Shown here: positions 45,812 to 57,300 of the stretch, piece by piece | How positions within the stretch are numbered: the stretch's first letter is position 1 | Layout of the letters: each line of letters begins with the position of its first letter | Assembly (NCBI GenBank): GCA_002270565.1 | Contig: NQMI01000011.1 | Span: 601,055-665,054, forward strand | Direction of reading: 5' to 3' | Origin: Stenocarpella maydis | Lineage: Eukaryota > Ascomycota > Sordariomycetes > Diaporthales > Diaporthaceae | DNA: 64,000 nt | Translations under genes and position numbers: made by a program | Notes under the pieces: model-generated | Database searches by the model: none | Told to the model about the DNA's origin: nothing | What the model saw: only the letters and a program-made list of their open reading frames with translations

Positions 45812-47898
45812 ATGACAGGAGCATCAAGCACCGCGAACTGGCCGTTCAGCCCTCTCAACCCGTCACGCAGGGAAATCCGGCTCCTCCATGTCGAACCCAA
45901 CCCGTTAGACCTCACCGCGGTGCTGGAGACGGTCTCGCTGGACGACTGCCCAGAGTACACGGCGCTCTCGTACACCTGGGGCACAGAGCTGTCGAGCGGC
46001 GCGGGCATCGCGCTGAAGAATCATCACGAGCTCGGGCAGGGACGCGACAAGGCATGGCGGCAACCCATCACCAAGAACCTCCAGGCCGTGCTGGAGCACC
46101 TCTGCGCCGGCGCCGCTGTGCCCGCCACACTCTGGGTTGACGCGCTGTGCATCAACCAGGCGGACGTCGAGGAGAAGTCGCACCAGATCACGCTCATGAA
46201 GGATGTTTATAGTAAAGCTGCAAAGACGTGCCTGTGGCTTGGCCCCGCAGGTGACGACAGCGGGTTGGCCATGGAGGCCATTGGGGGGCTTTACACGGCG
46301 GGGAGGCATGTGCTCTCCGACGATACCCTCTCCGAGGCCCAGATTGAGTCTATCAACTCCCTGCTAGGGCGTGAGTGGTGGACTCGGATATGGGTCCTTC
46401 AGGGTTGGTCGCTCGCTTCTTTACCTACGACGGGCTCATGTGTTAATCCCAGGCACTTAACCACTTCATAGAGGCCATGTTATCACCCAACCCCATCGTA
46501 AGATGCGGCAACGAGACCCTCCCAATCGAGGCGTTCGTCCACCTGTGCGACGTACGGGGGGGCTACGTACGGCCGGAGCGCCGGTGGCTCGACAACCTGC
46601 AGGGCAGGTGCCGCTTCCTCATTCGGCAGAACCCCTTCTCCCACATGCTCACGGACTATCCCGAAACGAAGCAAGAGGTCAGGGCCGGTACATCGCCGCT
46701 GGCCGAGCACGCGTTCCTGTGCGACCAGTTCAACGCCACGGACCCGCGGGACAAGATATATGGCCTGCTCGGGCTGGCGATGGCGAGCGATGTGCACTTC
46801 CTTGCGCCGGACTATTCCCAGAGTACTGCCAATGTCTGTACGTCTATCAATCACCCGTGCCAGCTCAAAAGTGGGACATATCGACCACTTGGACTGCGCG
46901 GCAATTCACTAACATGGCCCATAGACACCCGCGCCACGGCACGCTTCATCACGCAGTACCAGGAGCTCATCTGGCTGCAGTTCGACAACGACAACAAGAA
47001 CCCCAAGCACGCCCTGCCGTCGTGGTGCCGGGACTACTCGTTGGAGCCGGGCTGGCCGCGGCGCGGCTACACGGCCATCACGGCCGTGAGCGGCAACGCC
47101 GCCGACGCCTTCCGAGCCAGCGGCTCGTCCTGCTGGGGGGTGAACAAGCTGCCCGTCTCGGGCATCTTCCCGACGCCGGCGTTCGACGAGCTGCACCTCC
47201 GGGGGCTCGATTTTGACACGGTCGAGTATGTTGGGCCGAACCCCTTTGTGCAGCCGTACGTGGGGCACGTGCTCGCCGAGAGGATGGAGAACATCCGGGT
47301 GCGGATCTCGCAGACGAGGGGCAACGTTCTGGTGTGGGAGAAGGCGGTGGTGGCCAAGTGGCGGCGGGACGGGTTTCCGTACGGCCCGCTGGGGGTGAGA
47401 GAGGGCGAGGCGTTCTGGAGGGCGCTGATGTGGGATCGTGACTGGGACAACGGCAGGGTCGATGCGGGGCATGGGCGGTATTTTGATACATGGCTCGGCC
47501 GTGCTGATGTTGATGAGGCCTATGCCGCGGCGAGGGCCAGCGAAGGCATGGACGAGGTGGAGGTCCGCAGGATTTTTGTCAAGCCCTTCACCGACTGCTG
47601 CATCACGCGATCCCACGGGCGGTCCTTTGTCATCACGAGGAGCGGATACATTGGACTCGCGCCGTTCCGGACCTGTGTGGGTGACAAGGTAACTGTCCTC
47701 CAGGGCGGGACAGTGCCGTTCGTGCTGAGGGAGCGCGCAGCTGCTCCGGAGGCAGGTGGTGGCGGTAAGGCTGGGAAGGCTGGTCCCGTGAAGGTGCGCT
47801 GCGAGTTCATCGGCGAGGCGTTTGTGCTCGGGATCATGGAAGGCCAGGCCGTGGCACAGGCTCGCGAGGAGGGAGTCAAGCTGTTTGTGCTCACCTGA
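45812..47898 (+). CDS. HET-domain (heterokaryon incompatibility) protein
   Basis: HET domains, distantly related to TIR, trigger cell death after nonself recognition in filamentous fungi. Three exons (45812-46403, 46472-46837, 46925-47898) give 643 residues. The N-terminal domain has the expected blocks: IRLLHVEP, EYTALSYTWGTE, ITKNLQAVLEHL, LWVDALCINQADVEEKSHQI, TLMKDVYSKAAKTCLWLGP, then EWWTRIWVLQEAML completed by the first splice, and ATDPRDKIYGLLGLA with VYTRATARFITQYQEL across the second. The second intron (87 nt) has no stop and is a multiple of three, so the unspliced frame stays open; splicing is preferred because it restores VYTRAT. The C-terminal 250 residues form no recognised effector or repeat domain, and no NLR partner lies nearby. 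It may act as a general HET protein rather than a known het locus. Confidence 0.88.
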
Positions 47899-49033
47899 TG
47901 GCCCGTGGCCTCCCTCCTGTCAGAACAACACCCTCCTTGACATCTCTTCCCCTCCGGCCTCGGTAGGATTACAATACAGGGCAGACATCCCCACTGCAGG
48001 CTCGGAGTGTACATCGTATCATATGAGCTGGTAAGAACCCGGTAGGCATGTCAGCAAGAACCAACCCCCACCCCCTTCTGAAGTAATTAAATTTGCAAAA
48101 GACTCTGGGCAAAAGGGCTGGGGTTAATTGCAACTAATTGAGCCCAAGTTCAACCACAGAACCGACCAACCGTTGCCAAAGCCGAAGTCCTGGAGATATC
48201 CTGCCTGTCCTCCTCCGCCAAACATGCACGGCGCGTCGATGGTGGTTCTACCAGGCGTCAAGTCATTTGGCCGTAGTCTCATGACGCCGGGGACTGGCGG
48301 CAGTTGTACGTCTCTCAGAAACAAGAGACCCGGCACCTCATATATCAGTGCTTAGATTAGACCATTATGATAACTCATACACTTAGTTAGATATCTCCAC
48401 TTCTATACGAGCTATCCATACTTATATGCCTCCCTCAAGCATCTTCTCGGTAGATTATTGGCATTAAAATCCTGTGCAAGCTGGTAGACACGGCCTCAGC
48501 CGGCCTCAATTAGGGCAAGCTTATTGTAGTTGAAAGCTTTCAGTTAGGAGATCCTGAACTAATTACATGCTTCACAGCCTCTGGATTCTCACATAGACTC
48601 GTCATCTACAAGATTGGCTGTGTGGCACGCCCGTGGCAGCTGAAGTACATGGGACGGTCGCTGGCGAGATCGCTCTGCCAGGGACAGAGTGCTATCGGGG
48701 GCGAGGGGCAGGCTTGAAAGCTGGCCAGTGGCTGCTTTATGTTGCGTTATGCTTTCAATACTTGAGATTCGTACATTTGGTGGCGTCGGGTGTGGCTCAG
48801 CAAGAGTATGGGCTGTTTGTATAGGGTTTGGGCGAAGTCGAGGAAATCGAGGAAGCCGAGGGTCCTCTGATGGGGAAGAGTCTGACCACGGGATGGAAGC
48901 CAGAGTAGTTATCAGCGTCACGGACTCGGCTGTCCGTCATTAAATAAGCTTGGGCGACGGGTCCGGTCCGTCTTGGACGTCTCCGCCAGACTCAGTCGCA
49001 ATGATGCAATTCCATTACGCACTCTCCTGCGCC
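47899..49033. other. Gene-free region between HET gene and MITE
   Basis: 1.1 kb. The stretch at about 48340-48600 is AT-rich compared with the rest. No supported gene; 49025-49033 is the left copy of the MITE target duplication. Confidence 0.5.
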
Positions 49034-49100
49034 CAGTCAACATCCGCCTACCCAGCTCGACCCTACTCGCCCGCCCAGTACGACAAGCATTAAGCGTGCA
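49034..49100 (+). repeat. Left terminal inverted repeat of the MITE
   Basis: Pairs with 49316-49382 on the other strand. The outer 47 bases match except for four transitions; the inner 20 bases contain one or two indels. Confidence 0.85.
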
Positions 49101-49315
49101 GCTTATTAGGAATTCTGATACTCTTGCTTGCAAGTCAGAATACCCCGCTACCCTAACCCTTTAAGTTCTTTATTTAGTGGGCTTTCGGCATACCCAAGAA
49201 AAGGGCCCTCCACACGCCCAGGGCCCTTCCTCTGGGCATATAGAGGGGCTCTGAGATGCGTTAAGGAGCTCTAAGGCGGGGCATCCTAGAGAGGAGGTAA
49301 AGGAAATTATAGTAG

Positions 49316-49382
49316 GCTGCACGCTAAATTTCTTGTACTGGGTGGGCGAGTAGGGTCGAGCTGGGTGGGCGGACGTCGACTG
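49316..49382 (-). repeat. Right terminal inverted repeat of the MITE
   Basis: Inverse complement of the left end, sharing the CAGTC terminus and the GCGTGCAG inner boundary. Confidence 0.85.
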
Positions 49383-49391
49383 TCCTGCGCC

Positions 49392-50064
49392 TACGGCCCC
49401 GATCTGCAAACCGAACTATTTTTGAATCAGTGCATGGGCCGTCCCTCGTCTGTGGGGTCAGGCCGGTTCGTCCATGGGCGTACAAGGCCGGAGTGGACCA
49501 GTCAAGCATTGATGGTCCCGCCGACAAGAGACGTAACGGGTGCTCCGCTCCAGGATCACCAGCTAGCCTTGGAATGGACTCGCGAGACAACCTCTTCCAG
49601 GGCCATACACGAGGCCCTGCGTTCCTGCCTGCTCCACTTGCCGTAGGCGAGCCCTCTCTTGGGGGTTACCATTGAGTTCATTGGTACGATGTTTCATCCA
49701 GCGTCTGGAACCAACGTAATTCGTGGTCCGCGGGTGTTTCTGGAACATTGGTGCTGGCCGCGGCCGGAGGAGGGCGGCCTGGTGCGCCAAAAAGGGCGGG
49801 CTGATGAAGCTTCCCAGACTCTGATATAAAGACCGCGAGGATGTCGCGTCGTTCGGATCTGTCTCGGCCGAACACATGTCATTTTGAGATTTCACTGTCT
49901 AGTTTTATCCTGCTTTTTCGTTGATACCCAGTGCGTTTGCTCAGCGTACACCGGTCACCCTTATAACATACAACTTATGCGTCTTCTATCACTTGCGACG
50001 CCGACAGCCTCAAGACTACGTGGCAGTTCGCGCCCCGCCATCTCGTACACATTTGCCTCCCACA
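49392..50064. other. Intergenic, MITE to small secreted-protein gene
   Basis: About 670 bases that should include the promoter of the following gene. Nothing else is recognised. Confidence 0.55.
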
Positions 50065-50630
50065 ATGAGGTTCTCGACGATTCTTGTCCTTCCCCTCCTC
50101 GCCGTGGCATCCGCACAACTCAGTTGGTGTCCCCTGCTAAGTTTTCCACAGGCATCCTATTATATAAAGACACACACCCACACAATGAAAAACACTGCTA
50201 ACAAACCTCCTCCGCACAGCCTCAGGGCCCTCCCTCAGAACAAGGTCCGGGATCACCAAACAGCCCTCAGCCAGCATCATCGCCCACAGGGGCGCGGGGG
50301 GCGCCGTCCCGGCCGAGGGGGGCCAGAGGCTTCACCCCAGGCCCCGGGACGGGTGGTGGCTCGCCCTCACCAACGGGCAGTCTCGCGGCGGGTCCTAGCG
50401 GTGGCGCGTTTCAGAGGGGGTTATTTAGCGGTAGCAACGCGGGCGCACCGGCGCCGGCGGCGGGCGCCGGCGCCGGCGGCCAGGCGGCAGGCGGCAGTAT
50501 CAGGCCGACCAGGGCTGGGCCGCCCTCTGGCAGCGTGAGTAGTATGTCGTCGGCTTCGGCCTGGGCTGCGGGCAGTGGCAGGCTGGTGTTGATTGCTGGC
50601 CTTGGGGTCACGCTTGTGCTGTTTATGTAA
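50065..50630 (+). CDS. Small Pro/Gly/Ser-rich, predicted GPI-anchored protein
   Basis: I recognise no family. The start reads MRFSTILVLPLLAVASAQL, an excellent signal peptide. The frame that ends at 50630 gives a Pro/Gly/Ser/Ala-rich middle (SPNSPQPASSPTGARGAPS, GAPAPAAGAGAGGQAAGG) and a GPI-type tail (WAAGSGRLVLIAGLGVTLVL). The two parts are in different frames and need an intron. The model that keeps frame is 50065-50122 joined to 50239-50630 (149 residues; donor GTTGGT, acceptor CTCAG). A more typical acceptor at 50219 (CACAG, with GCTAAC upstream) would fit only with a weak donor at 50104, or would shift to a frame ending near 50400. The gene and its two ends are likely, the exact junction is not settled. 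Base composition in the middle is very GC-rich. Confidence 0.55.
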
Positions 50631-51241
50631 GGAGCATGTGGTCTTCCACTGGATGGTGCATCTTTCTCCGTGGTAGCGATGCGTTATGAGATACCAGGCT
50701 TATGATTGATATGGCATCCCTACACTAGTTCAACCGCTGGAGTCAGTTGATTGGTGTGCTGATATTGACTGGGATCTGACGTCCTGGATCGTCGTCCGAT
50801 GTTGGGATTTCTTGTTACCTCTTTCGTCTCAGCCTGAGGCTGGGTTGTGCCTGTGATGTGACTATGTCTCCGAGCTTTGACTTCTCGGTAGTCTAGGACT
50901 TCAGCTTATATGCACATCGCGCCGTCGCCCTCTCGCCGTTCCGTGCTGGTGCGCACAGAAAACTAAGTGCTGTCTTGCACAATCCCGGAGCCACGAGATC
51001 CAAGGGTCAAGATTCGCAGACTCCATATACAGGGCCATTGTGTGTCGTGTGACAGAATATGCATTACAATATGCCTAAAATACAGGCCAAAACCTCGTAC
51101 AGTAGAAAAGACGATGTGGCACTGTTTTGAACTCTTTACATTCCGTCATGGTTCTCACGCTGACCTGAGAGACCAAAACAGATTTCCGGGATATCAATCT
51201 CACCGCCGCCATTCTTCGTGAAGAAGGCCCCAAGCCGCCGC
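50631..51241. other. Convergent intergenic region
   Basis: 610 bases between the ends of two predicted surface-protein genes. I see nothing in it. Confidence 0.55.
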
Positions 51242-52546
51242 TCACAACATCAAAGACACAGACATCCCCACTGCGATGGACACAGGAGCCCACCAGCACG
51301 GCGCGTTCCCGAAGGCGGTCGAGGACATGGCCGCGCTGAAGGGGCTGCCACCGCCACCCATGCCGCGGTCCTCATCGCCCGAGGACGCAGTCTGTGTCCC
51401 GGACGCCGAGGGGGTCGCCGCCGCGGCCGCCACGGAGGTGGCGAACCCGGACAATGACGGCGAGGCGGTCGGCATGCCCATCGCCGTCACCAGCTCGCCG
51501 CTGTTGTCCGGCGTTACGGTGAAGATCTCGCCCGGACCGGAGTCGTCCTTATCCCCGCCGTCGCTGTCGTGAGATGGCGGCGAGTCACTGCTCTGCGAGG
51601 GTGTCGCCTTGGGCTTGGAGCCATCCATCTTGGCGGCCGAGATGCTGACCGTCGCGTCGGCGACGGGGCTGCTGTCCGGGACTTGCTCGGGAGCTGTCGT
51701 CTCCCGGGGCTGCGTGTTGGGGTTGTCGATGCCGGTAGGCTTGACCATCGTGGTCGCGGGAGCAGGCACTGGCACGATCTGCGCCGGGACCTGGTTCGCA
51801 TCATCTCCTGCTGGTTTCGTCGCCGAGGCGGCTGCTGGTGGAGTGGCCGGCCCCGGCGGGGCCTGCGTCTCAGAAGGAATGGCGAGCTCTGACGTCGCTG
51901 TCTGCGCCCCGGCTGTGACAACGGGCTCCAGCTGGGAGATGGCTGGCTCGGTGGCTGTAGGAGGAGCCGGGCTCGGCGCCGTTGCCTCTGCTGCGGGCTC
52001 AGCAGCCGCAGGAGTCTCCACAGGCAATGGCATGGTGGGCATTTCGGATGTTATCGAAGTCTCCGTCTCAACTGCCTGGGGTTGGAAGCCCGGAGCCGTG
52101 GACGTCCTCACTGCCGAATTGGTACAAGACGACGACGTGATGCCCGTACTCGTGTTGGCGGCAGGCGTAGCCTGGATGTTCGCAGCGACACTCGCAGCCT
52201 CCGCCATCTCATCGTCCGACACCGGCTCCTCGAGCTGTTTGCAGCCCGCCTGCATGGGCTGCAGGAGAAGTGCGTCCACCGCCACACGTTCCTCCAGGCA
52301 GTTTGATACCAGACAGGCCGTGATAGCCTCCAGAAGGCCATGCCGGGCAGCCCTGCACAATTCCTTTTGGTTGTCTTCTCCATCGACGCTATAGCCCGTC
52401 TTCCCCAGACATGTGCTCACACAAGACGGAAACTGAGACGTGACAATGTCAGAGCTGCCACCGTCTGCGAGGACATGGGCCGGGAGGAAGGCGGCGGCGG
52501 GCAGAAGCACGTGATGCAGCGTAGGAGGGAGCATTCTTCTCAGCAT
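51242..52546 (-). CDS. CFEM-like, Ser/Thr/Pro-rich GPI-anchored protein
   Basis: CFEM proteins are fungal extracellular Cys-rich proteins; some bind haem and some act in host interaction. One exon gives 434 residues from ATG 52546 (an ATG at 52564 adds six). A signal peptide (MLRRMLPPTLHHVLLPAAAF...) precedes FPSCVSTCLGKTGYSV, ELCRAARHGLLEAITACLVS, NCLEERVAVDAL and MQAGC. That is six Cys with a CFEM-like order, PxCxxxC at the start and a final Cys about 16 residues on, but two short of the eight of a standard CFEM domain. About 300 residues of Ala/Pro/Thr/Ser-rich stalk follow, likely O-glycosylated. The end (APCWWAPVSIAVGMSVSLML) looks like a GPI signal. CFEM relationship is probable, haem binding uncertain because of the missing Cys. 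Confidence 0.65.
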   Translation of the reverse strand: MLRRMLPPTLHHVLLPAAAFLPAHVLADGGSSDIVTSQFPSCVSTCLGKTGYSVDGEDNQKELCRAARHGLLEAITACLVSNCLEERVAVDALLLQPMQAGCKQLEEPVSDDEMAEAASVAANIQATPAANTSTGITSSSCTNSAVRTSTAPGFQPQAVETETSITSEMPTMPLPVETPAAAEPAAEATAPSPAPPTATEPAISQLEPVVTAGAQTATSELAIPSETQAPPGPATPPAAASATKPAGDDANQVPAQIVPVPAPATTMVKPTGIDNPNTQPRETTAPEQVPDSSPVADATVSISAAKMDGSKPKATPSQSSDSPPSHDSDGGDKDDSGPGEIFTVTPDNSGELVTAMGMPTASPSLSGFATSVAAAAATPSASGTQTASSGDEDRGMGGGGSPFSAAMSSTAFGNAPCWWAPVSIAVGMSVSLML

Positions 52547-54339
52547 TTCTTTCTTTCCCCCCACCTTCTGTTTCTTCTGTTCCCAAAACCGAACGATATT
52601 GGGGAGGGTAGATCAAAAGAGCGACTGAGAGATTCCGTGACAAAGGAGAGCTAGCGCTGGCCAGCAGCCGGAGCGAGGCACTGCTGAGGCACTGCAGTGG
52701 ACAGGCACGGGCAAAGAAGGAAGGGGGGGGGGGGCGTTGCGTATTACAGATACGACATTTCCGGTCTGATGGGCAGGCGAAAAGGGTATACCGATGTATG
52801 ATCTTCACCCCACTCCCCCCGAGAGGCATGCACATGTGATCTGGCCTCGAGGCTGTGTCACCAATCCTCACCTGGACTGGCCTAGTCGACTTTCCAGCTC
52901 CACATAGATTATATCCAGTGCCCTGTAAAACTGTCAAGACTTACGTGCCCTTTCATGACCATCACTTATAATCTAGCCTAATACGCACAGCTACAACTCT
53001 AATCCGCCAAGGTTGCTGACAGCAAGGCAGCGAGCAGCATTGTGAGTGTATAACATCCAAATTGCATCTTGATGGTGGGCAATGGCACAGTCAAAACATA
53101 CCGTAGCTGTGGTATTCACGAAGGGGTCAATGGCATATGGCTTGGGCGGCTGATCATACCCTCTGCCAGCTGTACACAGCTATGTATTTATGCAGGCAGC
53201 CAACACCTGAACTGGCTTCTGCCGTTGGCAGTGGATCGCTGACAATGTCATCTACTCCCTCTCGTATCAACTCCTTATCATGTGGTCCTATGAGTGCTAC
53301 ACAGCTGCTCTTACATATCACCACGTCATTGCACAGCGACAGGCCCTCCTGTGTTTGTGATTCCTCATTTGACAACATATATCCCCCTTCCCATCCTCAA
53401 TGCTGCAGTCGCTATGCATCCCCCCCCCCCCCAACCCCACATCAAGCAAATTTCCCCTTCCAAGCAAAATATCACAGTAAGCCTTATATCTTCGCACTTT
53501 TCCCAGGCACTATGCTCAAATGACCTTCACCATCCTGCACGCCAGAACCCTGTCATCCGGCATCGGATTTTTATAGTCTGATACATGCCTCCTTGCCTGG
53601 TTCATCGAGTCTACCATAACTCGCTCACCTTGCTACGGCCAGCCCGTAACGCCACGCAAAATCAATCAGGTGACCTCACAGGGTTTCGAGATCCAGCCAT
53701 GTCAGTATGTCGGTGCATGGCTCAAACCCCCTTCCTCTGCCCTATTTCTAACCTTGCCTGGCCCATCTCTCTCCCCTATCATGCCATCATGGAAACAACT
53801 TCCACAATGCAACCCATACCTACATTCCGAGGGCAAAATGCTGGGTTCAGACCCCCGGGGTGGCCGTTTTCCGAAGCCATGTTGACTGCGTGGCTGCCGT
53901 TTACCCCAGTCGTCCCGTCGCTTGTCGGGCCGGCCCGATCATCCGTAGCCCTGTGCTCAGGTCGGACACTGTGAAGCCGGCTCGAGTGGCACACCCCCCG
54001 CCCAAGGATGCCCGTGCAAATGGATGCCGCCGCATCATCGTCGTGACCACTGTCCCCGGAACCCTTCTCAGGCTTCCCATGCAGGCTACAATGGCCTTGG
54101 CCTGGGCTAATCCAAGGTCACTTGTATCCCGTATTATCGGCGTCCAGCATCGTCAACTTCGATGACTGCCGGCTCCCCTGGGCCTCGATGTCGAGCAGCT
54201 TCCGATGTTCTCAATCCCGACATCGTTTTGCAAGACCTGGGTTGCCGCCCATATTCCTAGATTGCCGCCTCCCGAGGCAGTCTCAGCGCAGCCATCGATC
54301 AAGACGGTCCTGGGCGTGGCGTCTGCAAACAGCAGGCCC
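52547..54339. other. Gene-poor region upstream of the CFEM-like gene
   Basis: 1.8 kb with a G run near 52726 and a C run near 53420. It should contain the CFEM-like promoter and the 3' end of the deubiquitinase transcript. The plus-strand ORF at 53585-53974 resembles no protein. Confidence 0.5.
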
Positions 54340-57300
54340 TTAGTTCCACAACTGATAGAACAGCAGATATGCGACCTTATTATGATCCTTGTGGTCCCGA
54401 ATAGGCTTGCTCCTGGGCGTGCTAGTGCCGGATGAGCTCCCGTTAACTCCATTGCTGTACTTCTTTGTGCCGTTTGCGCCCGGGCCGACTTGCTTCCAGT
54501 CGCCATCGTTGTCCGCAGCGTCATCATCACCCATGGCGGCGAAGCGATTGTTGCTCGAATCGTTAACCCTCTCGTGCTTTGTGGCAGAGGTGGCCTTCTG
54601 ACTGCCATCATCGACCCCCGCTTCCGCGACAGCCTCGCCACTGATGCGGGTAATGATGGTGTCGTCGATCCGGAGCCATTCATGGCCGTCCTGGCGGAGG
54701 GCGTCAACGGTATAGTGACCGCTAGAGACACTCGCACCATGGTGATAGACCACACCAGTGAGCTTATACTTTGGAAGCTCGCGGCCTCCAGCCAGCAGCC
54801 TGTTGCGGGTGGGCCTTGAAAGGATTTCCTGCGGCATCTCGAATTCCAGGGGGTAGCGCACCACTTTCCAGGTCTTCTCGGCTTCGCCTCCGTTCACATA
54901 GAAGCGTTTGAGATGCATGATGAGAATAGGTGGCAGGGTTTCAATCAGGGTCTGCTTCGTCCCGTTGACCTCAATACCTTGCGAATTCTTCGACGTTATA
55001 GGTTCGGATCGGTGGAAGTACTTCAGTGCATCTATAACTGTGTTGATTGACGGGTCATCAATGGCCAGCGACAGGTTCTGGTACGCATTGTACGTGACGG
55101 ACTCTTTGCGCGAGAGCCGAAGCACCTCCCGGTGTTGACCAGAGAAGATCTTGCTGATGGGATTCGGGATAGTGGGAGGTCCTGATCTCTGGCTGACAGC
55201 AAGTCGCTGGCGCTGCCCCACCTCGGTCCAATCATCCGGCGCATCTGCGCCGCCGTTGAGGTCGTGCTGATCCAGCGAAGCCTGATCAGAGCCTGACCCG
55301 AACGTCGCGGAATCTCGGATCATTCTCTCGCACTCCTCTTCGAGACCGTTTAACAGGAGCATGAGGAACTCAGGAGCGTCATGTTGAGAACCGGGCTTCA
55401 AGTGTGTCAGCCATAAGTGAACCACAAGAAAAGCCAGCCCTGCGAGCCAAGTTGCTACTCACCTTTACGGTATTGAAACGCTCGAGCTCCCTAACCACCT
55501 TGTACACACCGTTTGGCGCAAAGGCCTTGCCGAGAAGATGGTGGTCCTCAGGTTTCAGCTTCTTTTGCAATTGGTCGGGGCTATTAGCAGAATTGATTGA
55601 CCGGAACTCTGAGATGAAGCCGATCCTAGGGGGCGGTCAGTAGTCTGATTTGTGCAACGCGTTGGGTTTTGGACTCACATAGCATCGATCAGAGGAGTTT
55701 TCGACGACTTGAAGCTGTGAACGACGTTCTTGCGGACTTGGTCGAGAAAATTATAGAATGGTGTGCAGAAGAGGAGAAGTTGGAGGACCTGTGGACAACA
55801 CCTGTGTGAGCATTTGTTGTGCTGTGTTGAATACCGGAAGCGATACCTGGACACTTCTATCAACTTACCGAGTTCATGTAGCAATCCGTGCCAGTGTTCT
55901 TGAGGCCACTTGGTTCGATGAAGTGGATTGGGCCACTGTTCCCGGCCTCAAACGACTTGAGGGCTTCAGCCAAGGAAGCAGAGCTGGATTTAGCCGATGC
56001 GGCTGCGCCGATGACCTCGGATGACGCATTTTCGCCAGCTGCTGTACCGTTCATCTCAGGTTGGCCCTGAGCAGCTAGCTTCGGAACCGTGCGTCCCTTA
56101 GCGATAGCGGCCCAGGATTTTGGTGCGGCCGGTGGAGCAGGTTTCTCCTCTTGCTTTGGTTCCTCGGGGGTCTCGGCCTCAGATTTGGGCTTGTCGTCTT
56201 TCTTGAAAGTCTCCTCATTGCCCACTGTGGGCTTGCTACGATCGACGGCGCCATCCTTGGGCAGGGCAGGAAGAACTGGCAGTGCCGGTACTGCACCACG
56301 GGCTGTGGTCTTCTGCGGCTGCGCCGGTGCCGAGGAAGACGTCGTTTTCTGCAGAGGGGAGCGTTGGGCTGTGGGCTCTGGCGTGCTAGTTGTCGCCGTG
56401 TCTGTGGTAACATTGAGTGTGGACGATGTGGTTTCTGTCAAGCTGGAGTCGTCTCGATCGTCAACTGCGGCGGGCTTCTGGGATGAAGCCTGGCCTTCCA
56501 CGTTCTCCGCTCCCGCAAGGTCTGGGGAAGTATCCGGCTGTGAAACATGTGGCGCATCCGTTGTCGTAGCCTGCGGAGCCTTCTTTTTCCTCCTGGGCTT
56601 GCTCCTCTTGGGCCAATCATCAAGGGGGTGGGTAGACCAGGGCATCTGGGAGCGATCAGTACAGCTCTGCAAAAACAGCAATTCGCGGAGCGTCGGACTA
56701 GACGGTAGGCTATAATTTCGTCTGTCCAGTGTGCTTGGGACTCACCTGATGCCACGTGCGTCCAGGCTTAGGCTCAATAGGGCTGTAGACCGGTGATGTC
56801 GGCTGAGATGTTACCTGAGTGCCAGTGCTTGACGGTGCAGGTTGGTATGTGGGCTTCTGGGCTTCCTGTTCAGGCTCTGCCGAGGCAAGCCCATGGTCTG
56901 AAGGGTGAGGATAGAAGTAGTAGGGGTCAGGAGTCGGTTCTCCATTTTTAGGCTGTGCGGCCGACGGTGACTGGTTCACTGGTGTCTCGATGGGCATGTG
57001 AGCTGATGGCATTGAAGCGGGCGGCGGGGCGGGAGTGAAGGCTGGCGGAGTCGGCTGCGGAGGAGGAACAACGGGTGGGATGGGAACGACATCTGGAGAT
57101 TGGACTGCGGCCATCGGAGGAGGTGGTGCGTAAGGAGTGTTGAGAGAAGGGGACTGGGGCAGTTGATAGTGAGGAATTGAGGCACCAGGGTACCATGGCT
57201 GCATGGGCATGTGCTGCTGGCCATAGTAATGTTGTTGGTGCTGCGGGTGGCCATATGAGGCAGGCATGACGCCGCTCTGGTTGTAGTGATAGCCCACGTA

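Larger units (their letters stand above)
49025..49391. mobile_element. Non-autonomous MITE with 9-bp target duplications
   Basis: A 349-bp element (49034-49382) is flanked by direct repeats TCCTGCGCC at 49025-49033 and 49383-49391. Its ends are inverted copies of each other, beginning CAGTCRACRTCCGCCYACCC and extending about 67 bases to GCGTGCAG on both sides. The differences in the first 47 bases are four transitions. The middle carries a perfect 9-bp inverted repeat (AAGGGCCCT at 49201-49209, AGGGCCCTT at 49220-49228) close to the element's centre. It has no coding capacity. A 9-bp duplication with long inverted ends fits a Mutator-like (MULE) element; hAT elements, which often start CAG and make 8-bp duplications, are the alternative. 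The near-intact duplication suggests a fairly recent insertion. Confidence 0.85.

Noticed and set aside
46909..47616. 235-codon minus-strand ORF
   Set aside because: Antisense shadow of the third exon of the HET gene.
51609..52394. 261-codon plus-strand ORF rich in Gly, Ala and Val
   Set aside because: Antisense to the Ala/Pro/Thr stalk of the CFEM-like gene, which has a signal peptide and GPI tail in its own frame.
45812..52564. Idea that HET gene, MITE and surface-protein genes form one defence or nonself-recognition cluster
   Set aside because: Orientations are mixed, spacers are long, and no shared motif or known partner gene links them.
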